A DNA stretch of 64,000 nt from Chitinophagaceae bacterium. Lineage in GTDB: Bacteria; Bacteroidota; Bacteroidia; Chitinophagales; Chitinophagaceae. A model generated the notes under the pieces. That model saw only the letters and a program-made list of their open reading frames with translations. It had not been told where the DNA came from and did no database searches. Positions 26,327 through 35,808 of this stretch are shown piece by piece (within the stretch, counting starts at the first letter, position 1; every line of letters begins with the position of its first letter). Both the position numbers and the translations under genes were made by a program. The stretch is from NCBI GenBank assembly GCA_017307735.1, contig JAFKGR010000009.1, forward strand, positions 1 through 64,000. The letters run 5' to 3'.

Positions 26327-27067
26327 ATGTTAAGAAAAATATTTCCACTCATCTGCTTTTCTTTTATACTGGTTTCCTGTAAAAAGGAAAGTGTATCGTA
26401 TAAAACTGCAGTGGTCACTGATTATTATCCTTTGCAGGTCGGTACTCATGTTGATTACGATCTTGACAGTACACTTTTTATCAATTTCGGAACGAAGGAT
26501 ACCGTAGTCCACTGGCAGGCACGCGATATTATTGACGCACAGATAACCGACAATTTGGGGAATCCTTCTTATCGGGTTATCCGCTATATCAGAAAAGATG
26601 AAACCCAAAACTGGCAACCTACCGAAACTTATATGGTAACTCCTTTTTACGACAGGATTGAAACCGTAGAAAATAATCTGCGTTATATTAAGTTGTTTTC
26701 TCCCATCGTACAGGATTTTTCATGGAATGGAAATAAATATATAGATACCTACAGCACAGACAATGATTTGAATTACCTGGATGGATGGGATTATATTTAT
26801 GACAGTGTAGGCCTGCCCTTGACGCTGAATTCTCTTTCGTTTGACAGCACGGTAAAAGTCTTTCAGCGGGACGAATTTTTAGGTCAGGATCCGGCAATTC
26901 CGGGAACGCAGTATGCAGAGAAAAATTTTGCCTATGAAAAATATGCAAAAGGAGTAGGGCTTATTTACAAAGAATTTTTGCATTGGGAATATCAGGGTGC
27001 ACAACCCGGCCGCCCGGCCTATTACGAGGGTTATGGCATCAAACTCACCATCAACAATTTCAATTGA
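26327..27067 (+). CDS. Predicted lipoprotein of unknown function
   Basis: The 246-residue protein has a signal peptide with a lipobox LVSC (Cys18) followed by KKE, so it is a lipoprotein. The mature part is rich in Tyr, Asp and aromatic residues and is likely all-beta. I recognise no catalytic motif. It is followed after about 80 bp by another envelope protein on the same strand. Confidence 0.72.
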   Translation: MLRKIFPLICFSFILVSCKKESVSYKTAVVTDYYPLQVGTHVDYDLDSTLFINFGTKDTVVHWQARDIIDAQITDNLGNPSYRVIRYIRKDETQNWQPTETYMVTPFYDRIETVENNLRYIKLFSPIVQDFSWNGNKYIDTYSTDNDLNYLDGWDYIYDSVGLPLTLNSLSFDSTVKVFQRDEFLGQDPAIPGTQYAEKNFAYEKYAKGVGLIYKEFLHWEYQGAQPGRPAYYEGYGIKLTINNFN

Positions 27068-27150
27068 TTTTTTTTTCAGAAGTTCCGATAGTTGAATCGT
27101 TGTGATTCTCAATCACTAAACTTTTTCCTACATTGTGGTTACCAAACGAA

Positions 27151-27885
27151 ATGATGTTTATGAAGAAGTGTGCACTGATATTTACCATCTTCTTTGGGCC
27201 TGTTTCAATTTTTGCTCAGGTGCAGACGGATTCCGCAAATGCACAGATGAGCCACAGATACGAGGACCAGATACAACATTATTTGTTGAAAAATAAAAAT
27301 CAGAAAAGGCTTGCATGGATATTTTTGGGTGGTGGAGCTTTGTTGAATGCCGTAGCTTCTTCGGCAAACAGCAATGGCGATAATATCAGCGCACAGGGTA
27401 TTATTTCGGGAGTGGGAGGACTGGCGGAGATTGCAAGTATTCCGTTGTTTTTTTCAGCGGCAAAAAACAGGGACAGAGCACGGCTTGTAAATTTTCAAAA
27501 GAATATTGCTTCGGCGGCTTCTGATAGTTTGCGTCAAATTTATGTTGATGATGCAGTTTCATATTTCAGAGGAAAAGCTTCATCTGACCGGGTTACGGCA
27601 TTTGTCTTGTCGGGAATCGGAACAGGTATGTTGATCGCGGGCGCTTTTCACGGCACGAATGAAAACGATTTCTTTTTGAACAATTGGTTTTCGGCCATGA
27701 TGATAATTACAGGTGTCACAGCCGATCTGATAAGCATCCCGTTTTTTGTAAGAGCAGGATCAAACAGCAGACTGGCAAAGGATATTTTGCGGAAAGGAAG
27801 CGTTCCGGATCCCAAATTTGTTCTATATCCTTCCATTCAATCCGGGCATAAATACCTGATGATGGGAATCCATATTCCATTGTAA
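27151..27885 (+). CDS. Hypothetical exported/membrane protein
   Basis: The N-terminus MKKCALIFTIFFGPVSIFAQ is a signal peptide with AQ cleavage typical of Bacteroidota. The mature part starts with a polar segment (HRYEDQIQHYLLKNKNQKR) and then has two pairs of small-residue-rich hydrophobic helices (AWIFLGGGALLNAVAS, GIGTGMLIAGAF and others). No known domain was recognised. Three closely spaced ATGs (27151, 27154, 27160) could start it; 27160 gives the cleanest signal peptide. Confidence 0.68.
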   Translation: MMFMKKCALIFTIFFGPVSIFAQVQTDSANAQMSHRYEDQIQHYLLKNKNQKRLAWIFLGGGALLNAVASSANSNGDNISAQGIISGVGGLAEIASIPLFFSAAKNRDRARLVNFQKNIASAASDSLRQIYVDDAVSYFRGKASSDRVTAFVLSGIGTGMLIAGAFHGTNENDFFLNNWFSAMMIITGVTADLISIPFFVRAGSNSRLAKDILRKGSVPDPKFVLYPSIQSGHKYLMMGIHIPL

Positions 27886-28055
27886 AAATTCAGGAAATTC
27901 GATTTGAAAAAATTTTTGCTGATAAGAGCCGGCGTATATCCGGCTGGTCAGGAGATACCATTTTTACCAAAACCCGGATTTATATTAGATTTACCAACCG
28001 AAAGAATAATTACCTGGTCAAAAATTCGTTTCCAAGATAAATCTGAACACCCTCA

Positions 28056-29732
28056 ATGTCGAAAACACTTTTTATAGTTCTTATATCATTTGCGGTTTCC
28101 ATCCCGGCCAGTGCCCAGTTTACAGAATATATTGTGCGTTTAAAAGATAAAAATGGAACCATCTATTCTGTCAACCGGCCTCAGGAATTTTTATCTCAGA
28201 GAGCTATCGATAGAAGGCAAAGGCAAAACATTCCGATTACCGAACAGGATATTCCTGTAGTTGCCGCCTATCTTGACAGTATCCAAAATGCAGGATCTGT
28301 GATTATAAAAAACACCAGCAAATGGCTCAACCAGGTTTTAATTCAGACAACGGATATGAACGCTCTGCAAAAAATCAATTCTTTTTCATTTGTGATGAAT
28401 ACATCTCCGATTAAACGGAAAGGCCTGACGACGGTGGATAAACGAAAAGAAATTATTCATGAATTTAAGGAGACAACCACAAGCCTGAATATGAAAGATG
28501 TGAAAGGCTTGAATTATGGTTATTCAGGGCCTCAGATAAAAATTCATAACGGAGATTTCTTACATGACAAAGGTTTTACCGGCAAAGGCATGTTGATAGC
28601 TGTGATAGACGACGGATTTTATCATTACAAAACATTGCCTGCATTTGACAGCCTGCGTTTGCAAAACCGGATTCTGGATTTACACGATTTTGTATCCAAC
28701 CTGCCTGATCTGAATGATGAAGACCCACACGGAATGTACTGCCTCAGCCTGATTTCAGCCAATGTGCCGGGTACCATGGTCGGGACAGCGCCGAATGCTT
28801 CCTTTTTGTTATACCGTTCAGAAGATGTCAGTTCTGAATCTCCATCAGAAGAGCAGAATTGGGTGGCCGCCGCTGAAAGAAGTGACAGTGCCGGCGCAGA
28901 TGTAATAACTACCTCTTTAGGTTATAATTTGTTTGATAATCCTATTTTCAATCATACCTATCAGGACATGAACGGTGAAACAACCATTGCCGCAAGAGGG
29001 GCAGGTATTGCAGCTTCCAAAGGAATGATTTTGCTGATCGCTGCAGGAAATGAAGGGAATAATTCATGGCATTATATCACTACGCCGGGAGATGCCAAAG
29101 GTGTTTTGACTGTCGGTGCAGTTGATGTAAATGAAACACCCGCTTCGTTCAGCAGTTACGGCCCTTCATCCGATGGGCGAGTGAAACCGGATGTGGCTTC
29201 TGTGGGAGTGAATGATGTTGTGCAGGGTGCATCAGGTGGATTTGTACAGGGCAGCGGCACCTCCTTTGCAACGCCAAATCTTGCAGGGCTGGTTGCGTGT
29301 CTGTGGCAGGCATTTCCTGATTTTTCTTCGTCGGATATAATGGAATTTGTTCGTAAGAGCAGTCCGACTTATAATTCGCCAACTGCCCAAACCGGATATG
29401 GTATCCCTGATTTTGGGCAGGCATTTGACATGCTTTCAAAAGAAAGGGTCAGAAGAAATGCAGCGAAGATACTTGGTGATAATACTGTGGCTGTTTACCC
29501 CAACCCCGTAACCACTGTGGCACATGTACTTATTAATCCTGCTTCATCCGGTAGTACGGTGGTGAGATTGATAGACATGTCGGGAAGGATTTGTTTCAGG
29601 AAAAATATTTCTCTGACTGCCGGTGAAATTTATATTTTGGACATCACTAAAAATTCCCTTCCACGGGGGATTTATGTCATTCAGCTAAGTGATGGAACAA
29701 TAATCCATCAAAAAAAGATTGTGATCCAATAG
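28056..29732 (+). CDS. Secreted subtilisin-like serine protease with T9SS sorting domain
   Basis: This 558-residue S8 peptidase has a signal peptide (cleavage about SAQ at residue 21), an N-terminal prodomain-like region to about 165, then the catalytic domain. The triad is visible: D185 or D186 (AVIDDGF), H225 (DPHGMYC) and S403 (GTSFATPNLAG), with the oxyanion Asn332 (AAGNEG). From about residue 475 follows a type A T9SS C-terminal domain (VYPNPVTT, then LIDMSGR and the terminal IVIQ). It is therefore exported through the type IX system. A DDG replaces the usual D-S/T-G at the catalytic Asp. It converges with the RNA methyltransferase gene 4 bp away. Confidence 0.9.
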   Translation: MSKTLFIVLISFAVSIPASAQFTEYIVRLKDKNGTIYSVNRPQEFLSQRAIDRRQRQNIPITEQDIPVVAAYLDSIQNAGSVIIKNTSKWLNQVLIQTTDMNALQKINSFSFVMNTSPIKRKGLTTVDKRKEIIHEFKETTTSLNMKDVKGLNYGYSGPQIKIHNGDFLHDKGFTGKGMLIAVIDDGFYHYKTLPAFDSLRLQNRILDLHDFVSNLPDLNDEDPHGMYCLSLISANVPGTMVGTAPNASFLLYRSEDVSSESPSEEQNWVAAAERSDSAGADVITTSLGYNLFDNPIFNHTYQDMNGETTIAARGAGIAASKGMILLIAAGNEGNNSWHYITTPGDAKGVLTVGAVDVNETPASFSSYGPSSDGRVKPDVASVGVNDVVQGASGGFVQGSGTSFATPNLAGLVACLWQAFPDFSSSDIMEFVRKSSPTYNSPTAQTGYGIPDFGQAFDMLSKERVRRNAAKILGDNTVAVYPNPVTTVAHVLINPASSGSTVVRLIDMSGRICFRKNISLTAGEIYILDITKNSLPRGIYVIQLSDGTIIHQKKIVIQ

Positions 29733-29736
29733 GCGA

Positions 29737-30903
29737 TTATCGGAATTTCAAAAGTGCTGCAAACATAGTATCGGCGCGTTTTTCATAGCCTTTCAGGTAA
29801 GACTGCGCGTTAACGTCCATGTTGAAAATCGTAGAGAAATAAGTTACATTTCCCTCATTTTCTTTTTCAAAAACAGAGCAGGTGATATAAAGCAGGTATC
29901 CATCTTTTTTTAATGACGGGATCACATTTTTGATAATACTTTTTTGAAGAGATGAATAATTTTCTATCTCTTTTTCTTTGAAAGTTGAAAGTTGTTCAGG
30001 TGTCCTGCTCCAGGTCCCTGACCCGCTGCACGGAACGTCAGCAATGATTAAATCGAATGGGGCATTAGGGATTGGTGAATTTGTTTTTTGGGTTAAGTCG
30101 AGAAGAAGGGATTGGTAATTTTTGATTTCGGCTTCGCGAAATCTGTCTTTAAGGTTTTCAAGAATGGATTTACGTTTATCGCTAACTGTTAGTCTCAGAT
30201 TTGAAAAACAATCTTTAGCCAGAATAGATTTCCCTCCGCTGCCTGCGCAACAATCCCAAACCTTCAAAGGTGGATCTTTTGTTTGAGGGATTTTCTTCAG
30301 GAAGGTTTCAATCTGCTGGGAACTAAAATCCTGAATTACCACATCGGAATTCAGTTTTAAGACCTTTTCAATATTCGTTCCGTTTGGCAATCCAATGCAA
30401 GTAGCAGAATATTCTGAAAATGGAATATTATTTTCCTTGAGTTGATTTAATACAATTTCTTTTTTACCCGGACGGATACGAATGAAAAGGATAGGCTGGA
30501 TAAGGAAAGACATAGAAAACAAGTCGCAATCCACTTCGCCACTCAATTCGTTTTTAAATCTGAGAATACTCTCCGGATTAAATATTTCTTTTGCGGATTC
30601 TACCTGCTTTCGGATATTTTTCATATCGGGATTCTCAAATGAATTCCAGATCAACTTCTCTGCAAACTTTATTTTTCCTTCAACAGAAAGTGGTTTTACA
30701 ATTCCATTTCCCAGCCGGAAATAATTGTAAACCAAAGATGATATTTCCTTGCGATCCCGTGAACCATGCTGCCTGTTCTGACTGAAATATTTTTTCAGAT
30801 ACACAGACATTGGAACATTGCCGGAATAGGATTCTAAAAGGTGGACCGCAGTGGAAATGTGACGGCTTTTAATTTTTTCCTGATGAATCTTTGATTGATC
30901 CAA
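29737..30903 (-). CDS. RsmB/NOL1/NOP2-type rRNA cytosine-C5 methyltransferase
   Basis: This 388-residue SAM enzyme has an N-terminal NusB-like helical part and a C-terminal Rossmann domain. Motifs are WDCCAGSGGKS (SAM binding), DVPCSGSGTWSRTPE (motif IV with catalytic-cycle Cys) and YITCSVFEKENE (motif VI with nucleophilic Cys). The order fits RsmB, which modifies C967 of 16S rRNA. The target is not certain, because several RCMT proteins look alike. The start is a TTG at 30903, 19 bp after sucB on the same strand, with no better ATG. Confidence 0.84.
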   Translation of the reverse strand: MDQSKIHQEKIKSRHISTAVHLLESYSGNVPMSVYLKKYFSQNRQHGSRDRKEISSLVYNYFRLGNGIVKPLSVEGKIKFAEKLIWNSFENPDMKNIRKQVESAKEIFNPESILRFKNELSGEVDCDLFSMSFLIQPILFIRIRPGKKEIVLNQLKENNIPFSEYSATCIGLPNGTNIEKVLKLNSDVVIQDFSSQQIETFLKKIPQTKDPPLKVWDCCAGSGGKSILAKDCFSNLRLTVSDKRKSILENLKDRFREAEIKNYQSLLLDLTQKTNSPIPNAPFDLIIADVPCSGSGTWSRTPEQLSTFKEKEIENYSSLQKSIIKNVIPSLKKDGYLLYITCSVFEKENEGNVTYFSTIFNMDVNAQSYLKGYEKRADTMFAALLKFR

Positions 30904-30922
30904 TTTGAAATGTTTGAACTGA

Positions 30923-32230
30923 TCAGAGTTCGAGCAAGGTCTTTACCGGGTCCTTTCCAAATAGCAATTGATCCGGGCTTTCGAGCATTTGTTTTACCCT
31001 GACAAGGAAGCTTACTGATTCACGGCCGTCAATCACGCGGTGGTCGTAGCTCAGCGCAACGTACATCATTGGACGGATTTCAATTTTCCCTTCAATTACC
31101 ACGGGTCGTTGAACAATGTTGTGCATTCCGAGAATAGCACTTTGCGGTATATTCAAAATGGGTGTACTCATCAATGAACCAAACACACCGCCATTGGTGA
31201 TTGTAAATGTGCCACCGGTCATTTCTTCAATGGTCAGTTTGTTTTCTCTGGCTTTTACAGCGAGGTCAGCTACTGCTCTTTCAATTTCTGCCATACTAAG
31301 GCTTTCAGCATTTCTGATAACAGGTACAACTAATCCTTTAGGAGAAGAAACGGCAATCGACACATCCACATAATCATGATATACCAGGCTGTCTCCATCC
31401 AGCCTTGCATTTACAGCAGGCCATTCCTGAAGAGCAAAACAACAGGCTTTTGTAAAGAAACTCATGAAGCCAAGGCCAATGTTGTGTGTTTTTTTAAATA
31501 CTTCTTTGTATTTCGCACGGATATCCATGATAGGTTTCATGTCCACTTCATTAAAAGTAGTGAGCATCGCGGTTCCGTTCTTTGCCTCAACCAGTCTTCT
31601 GCTGATGGTTCTCCGAAGGCTGCTCATTTTTTTCTTTTCTTCATTTCTTGTAAAGAGATCCACCTCCGTTGCACGACCCGGATGTTCCATAATCTGGATG
31701 ACATCATTGCGGGTGAGTTTGCCATGTGCACCTGTGCCAACTGCACCGGAAATATTTACGTTTTTGTCGGCAATAATTGCTGCTGCAAGGGGTGTTGCTT
31801 TTGGTATTGGCTTCTCATTATTCCCATTCACAGGTTTTTCCTGTGGTTGAGAAGTACCGGGCTTTATTACAACAGGTTCTGCAATTATATCACCGCTTTT
31901 CCGGGGTTGTGGTTTTTCTTCTTTAGCCTTGGGAGCAGCAGAAGTTTCCGCAACGGGTTCCTGCTTTTTCTCTGCTTTTTCTGCGGGTTTTTGAGCTGTG
32001 TCATCTATTTCGGCAGCTATCTGGCCTATTTCCAGGGTGTCATCCACCTTCGCTTTTGTATGAAGTATTCCTGCTTTTTCAGCATTGATTTCAAATGTTG
32101 CTTTTTCGCTTTCCAATTCTGCAATGGGTTCATCACGTTCTACCCAGTCACCGTCTTGTTTGAGCCATTTTGTGAGAGTAACCTCATTGATACTTTCACC
32201 GACGGTTGGTACTTTAATTTCTACAGCCAT
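30923..32230 (-). CDS. sucB: 2-oxoglutarate dehydrogenase E2, dihydrolipoyl succinyltransferase
   Basis: This is the E2 subunit of the 2-oxoglutarate dehydrogenase complex. The lipoyl domain occupies residues 1-75, with the lipoylated Lys43 in [11 protein letters not shown] Lys/Pro/Glu-rich linker runs to about 140, then a small peripheral subunit-binding domain ([12 protein letters not shown]…KLTRNDV), then the catalytic domain with [16 protein letters not shown] (His397, Asp401). Length is 435 residues. It lies 55 bp downstream of sucA. No lipoamide dehydrogenase gene is in the window. Confidence 0.95.
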   Translation of the reverse strand: MAVEIKVPTVGESINEVTLTKWLKQDGDWVERDEPIAELESEKATFEINAEKAGILHTKAKVDDTLEIGQIAAEIDDTAQKPAEKAEKKQEPVAETSAAPKAKEEKPQPRKSGDIIAEPVVIKPGTSQPQEKPVNGNNEKPIPKATPLAAAIIADKNVNISGAVGTGAHGKLTRNDVIQIMEHPGRATEVDLFTRNEEKKKMSSLRRTISRRLVEAKNGTAMLTTFNEVDMKPIMDIRAKYKEVFKKTHNIGLGFMSFFTKACCFALQEWPAVNARLDGDSLVYHDYVDVSIAVSSPKGLVVPVIRNAESLSMAEIERAVADLAVKARENKLTIEEMTGGTFTITNGGVFGSLMSTPILNIPQSAILGMHNIVQRPVVIEGKIEIRPMMYVALSYDHRVIDGRESVSFLVRVKQMLESPDQLLFGKDPVKTLLEL

Positions 32231-32285
32231 TTCCTTTATTTATAAATTAACTTAACTAAAAATTATTCGATTTGTTCTTGTTTTA

Positions 32286-35015
32286 TTAAATGGTAAATGC
32301 GGTCGATAAAACTTCTTCCTGCTCTTCATGATGTATTTTAGAAAACCCTGATGCTGAAGATGCGCTTGCCGGCCTGCTGATAATACCATAATTGATGCTG
32401 GTGAGATTCATTCTCAGGAAGGACGCAGCGCCCATATTCAACGGCTCTTCCTGAACCCAATACCAAATTGCTTTTTTGTATTTTTTGTAGAGTTCGTTCA
32501 ATTGATTTTCGGGCAATGGATAAATCTGTTCCAGCCTGATGATGGCTGTATCCTCTTTTTCCTCTTCTTCTTTTTTCTTTAATAAATCAAAATAGATTTT
32601 TCCTGAACAGAAAAGTACACGGGTTATCTTTTCAGGATTTGCACTTGTGTCATCAATCACTTCGTGAAATGAGCCATTGCAAAAATCTTCAATGGGGCTG
32701 TAGGTAGCCGGTAAACGAAGATTGGCTTTAGGCGCAAAGTTGATCAACGGTTTTCTGAATGGCCATGCCATTTGTCTTCTTAATGCGTGGAAATAATTCG
32801 CAGATGTGGTAATGTTTGTTACCACTATGTTTAACTCGGCACATTGGAGCAGATACCTTTCCATACGCGCACTGCTGTGTTCAGGGCCTTGTCCTTCATA
32901 ACCGTGGGGGAGTAACAAAACGATTCCGTTCATCCTTCTCCATTTTTGTTCCGAGCAGGAAACAAACTGATCGACCATGGTTTGTGCGCCGTTGGCAAAA
33001 TCTCCGAATTGTGCTTCCCAAAGTACCAATGCATTTGGATTTGCCATTGCATATCCATATTCAAAACCAAGTACTGCCAGTTCACTAAGCAGAGAATCAT
33101 AAATCCTGAATTGGCCCTGTTTGGCGCTGATATTACTCAGCCTGTTATAGATTTCATTTGTATTCTCATCTCTGAGTATTGCATGACGGCTGCTGAATGT
33201 GCCCCTGCGAACATCCTGCCCGCTCATCCGTACATCCGTGCCTTCATCGAGGATACTTGCAAATGCAAGGAGTTCGGCCGTTGCCCAGTCAAACTTATTT
33301 TCCTTGTCAAATATTTTTACTTTTTCATCCAGAATTCTTTTGACCTTTTTAAGAGGTGCAAAAGTTTCCGGAATTGTCATAATCGCTTTGAACAATCGTT
33401 TTATTTCATCCTGGCTGATGGCAGTGATGGGAGAAGAAAGAAAATCATCCGGTGTAGCTGTTCTCAGACTTTGCCACCAGAGTTCCGGTTTCTGATAGGT
33501 GTAGGGGAGAGGATTTTGTTTTAGTTCATCCAGCCTTTCCTGCAAATCGCCCCAAAATTTCTTTTCCATTTCGTGCGCCAGCACTGTTGTATCATCACCT
33601 TCCGTTTCCTTCAGAAATTTGATATACATCTCGCGCGGATCCGGATGTTTGTCGATCAGAGCATACAAACTCGGCTGTGTAAACTTGGGATCATCTCCTT
33701 CATTGTGTCCGTGTCTGCGATAGCAAACCATATCCACAAATACATCGGAATTAAATTTCTGGCGGTATAAAGTAGCAACCTGTGCGACTTTGACTACAGC
33801 TTCCGCATCATCGCCATTCACGTGAAATACCGGAGCCTGCACCATAGATGCAATGGAGGTACAATAATCTGCTGTACGTGCATCGTTAAAATCGGTGGTA
33901 AATCCGATTTGGTTATTAATTACGAAATGAAGTGTGCCGCCTGTGTAATATCCTTTTAATCCGCCCATCTGAACAGATTCATAAATCACTCCTTGTGCAG
34001 CAAGGGAAGAATCACCGTGGATCAGGATAGGAAGTATTTTGTCGTAATCACTATTGTAGAGTACATCAGCTTTGCTTCTTGAAAAGCCAAGTACTACCGG
34101 ATCAACGGCTTCCAGGTGTGATGGGTTGGGAGCCATTTTTAAATGAACAAGTTTTCCATCCGGCGTAGTCACATCGCTGCTGTATCCTACATGGTATTTT
34201 ACATCACCACTTCCCATGGTGCTGTCCACGGGGGCTTTGCCTTCAAATTCGGTAAATATTTGTTCGTAAGTTTTTCCGAGGATGTTGGCAAGCACATTCA
34301 GCCTGCCTCTGTGAGCCATTCCAATTACCACTTCTTCCACATTGTCTCTGGTGGCTGTGGTAATTATGGCGTCCAATGCAGCAATGGTGCCTTCTCCACC
34401 TTCAAGAGAAAATCTTTTTTGCCCGATGTATTTTGTCTGAAGAAATTTTTCAAACATGACGCCCTGGTTCAGTTTTTCCAGAATCCTTTTTTCCTGTTCG
34501 AGGGGGACAGGTTCAAGCAGGGTATTTTCTGCAGCATTGGCGATCCACTGTATTTTTTCGGGATCGTTGATAGCGCTGAATTCAACCCCGATATGTGAAG
34601 CGTAACATTTTTTCAGATGTTCCAGTATTTTACGCAGGTTGTTGGAGGGCATCCCGGCTATTTTCCCGGCCTGGAAATCTTTATCGAGATCAGCTTCAGA
34701 TAATCCAAAGTACTCGAGATCCAGGTTTGCTTTTCTATCTTTTCTTGGGCGGATGGGGTTGGTGTCTGCAATCAGATGCCCTTTTTTGCGGTAAGCCCTG
34801 ATCAGGCTATATACGCCAAATTCCTTTTGAATATTTTCAGTGGATACCACACCATCCACGGCTTTTCCGTTTCCGTCTGATGAAACGGCAAAATCATATC
34901 CCTCGAAAAATTTTCTCAATTCTTCATCAATGCTATCGGGATCTTTTTTGTAATCAAAATAGAGGTTTTCGATATACGCAGGATGAGAGGCAGTTATAAA
35001 TGAGTAATCTTTCAT
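32286..35015 (-). CDS. sucA: 2-oxoglutarate dehydrogenase E1 component
   Basis: This 909-residue thiamine diphosphate enzyme decarboxylates 2-oxoglutarate in the TCA cycle. The N-terminal E2-contact segment (AYIENLYFDYKKDPDSID) is present. Further motifs are EEVVIGMAHRGRLNVLAN, HGDSSLAAQGV, a ThDP/Mg site HVNGDDAEAVVKVAQ, RHGHNEGDDPKFTQP and, near the C-terminus, PHGYEGQGPEHSSARMER. I start at the ATG 35015 (MKDYSFITASHPAYIE), which fits the family; upstream in-frame codons are unlikely. It heads the sucA-sucB-RNA methyltransferase unit. Confidence 0.96.
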   Translation of the reverse strand: MKDYSFITASHPAYIENLYFDYKKDPDSIDEELRKFFEGYDFAVSSDGNGKAVDGVVSTENIQKEFGVYSLIRAYRKKGHLIADTNPIRPRKDRKANLDLEYFGLSEADLDKDFQAGKIAGMPSNNLRKILEHLKKCYASHIGVEFSAINDPEKIQWIANAAENTLLEPVPLEQEKRILEKLNQGVMFEKFLQTKYIGQKRFSLEGGEGTIAALDAIITTATRDNVEEVVIGMAHRGRLNVLANILGKTYEQIFTEFEGKAPVDSTMGSGDVKYHVGYSSDVTTPDGKLVHLKMAPNPSHLEAVDPVVLGFSRSKADVLYNSDYDKILPILIHGDSSLAAQGVIYESVQMGGLKGYYTGGTLHFVINNQIGFTTDFNDARTADYCTSIASMVQAPVFHVNGDDAEAVVKVAQVATLYRQKFNSDVFVDMVCYRRHGHNEGDDPKFTQPSLYALIDKHPDPREMYIKFLKETEGDDTTVLAHEMEKKFWGDLQERLDELKQNPLPYTYQKPELWWQSLRTATPDDFLSSPITAISQDEIKRLFKAIMTIPETFAPLKKVKRILDEKVKIFDKENKFDWATAELLAFASILDEGTDVRMSGQDVRRGTFSSRHAILRDENTNEIYNRLSNISAKQGQFRIYDSLLSELAVLGFEYGYAMANPNALVLWEAQFGDFANGAQTMVDQFVSCSEQKWRRMNGIVLLLPHGYEGQGPEHSSARMERYLLQCAELNIVVTNITTSANYFHALRRQMAWPFRKPLINFAPKANLRLPATYSPIEDFCNGSFHEVIDDTSANPEKITRVLFCSGKIYFDLLKKKEEEEKEDTAIIRLEQIYPLPENQLNELYKKYKKAIWYWVQEEPLNMGAASFLRMNLTSINYGIISRPASASSASGFSKIHHEEQEEVLSTAFTI

Positions 35016-35355
35016 GTTTATTCGGTCATAACCATTTGTGTCAGTAAAAAATTTTATGCAAATATCGTTTCTTTTTGGCAAGATTTACCTTAGGAGGTGG
35101 TTTCAAATCATTAAAATTGACGTATTCATGAAGCTTGGTGCGGATTAAAAAAATTTTTGTGAAAAGAGATGATGGTTTTGCTGAGAATAATTCAGTATCA
35201 AATTTTTCAACTTCGGGTTCTATTCATGTTTTCTAATTCTGAATACGGCGGCATTTCAGGAATTATTGAAAGAAATTTTAAAAATTTGCCTTCCGTTATA
35301 AAAATGTAATTACTTTCAATTATATGATTATCTTCGCAGCCCAAAAATTGAATTC
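35016..35355. other. Divergent intergenic region of sucA and rpsT
   Basis: These 340 bp must hold the promoters of sucA (reverse) and rpsT (forward). A TATCTTCG box at 35329-35336 lies 19 bp before the rpsT ATG and resembles TAnnTTTG. The -33 is unclear for both genes. I see no small gene or riboswitch-like structure. Confidence 0.4.
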
Positions 35356-35613
35356 ATGGCAAATCACTCAGCTACAAAGAAATCTGTGAGACAGGATATT
35401 AAACGGAATGAACGCAACCGTTACCAGGGAAAATCAACCCGGAATGCAATCAGGGATTTTCGCAAAACTCAAAATACAGAGGATGCTCAAAAGCAATTTC
35501 CTGAATTAGCATCTCAAATTGATAAACTGGCCAAGAAAGGAATTATCCATAAAAACAAAGCAGCTAATCTGAAATCCAAACTATCAAAAGTTGCCCGGAA
35601 AGCTGTAAAGTAA
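35356..35613 (+). CDS. rpsT: 30S ribosomal protein S20
   Basis: This small basic protein of 85 residues binds 16S rRNA. The pattern MANHSATKKSVRQDIKRNERN, then the C-terminal helix KLAKKGIIHKNKAANLKSKLSKV, is characteristic of S20. It is a single-gene unit, with a terminator 28 bp after the stop. Confidence 0.97.
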   Translation: MANHSATKKSVRQDIKRNERNRYQGKSTRNAIRDFRKTQNTEDAQKQFPELASQIDKLAKKGIIHKNKAANLKSKLSKVARKAVK

Positions 35614-35641
35614 CTTAGTATAACCGATTTTGATATTATTG

Positions 35642-35670
35642 ACCGTCAAATAAAATTTGGCGGTTTTTTT
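35642..35670 (+). terminator. Rho-independent terminator of rpsT
   Basis: A stem ACCGTCAAAT / ATTTGGCGGT (35642-35651 and 35655-35664, one G-U pair, AAA loop) runs directly into seven or eight T. Confidence 0.85.
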
Positions 35671-35808
35671 ATTTCATATTGTATTTTAGCATTCCATAAT
35701 TCTTACCGGAAAATTGCTACGTGAAGAAAATTAGTTTATACCTGTTTTTTTGCAGGCTCCGGCTCAGGGCCTTAAATTTTGCATCTAACCAACCCATATA
35801 GAATTAGA

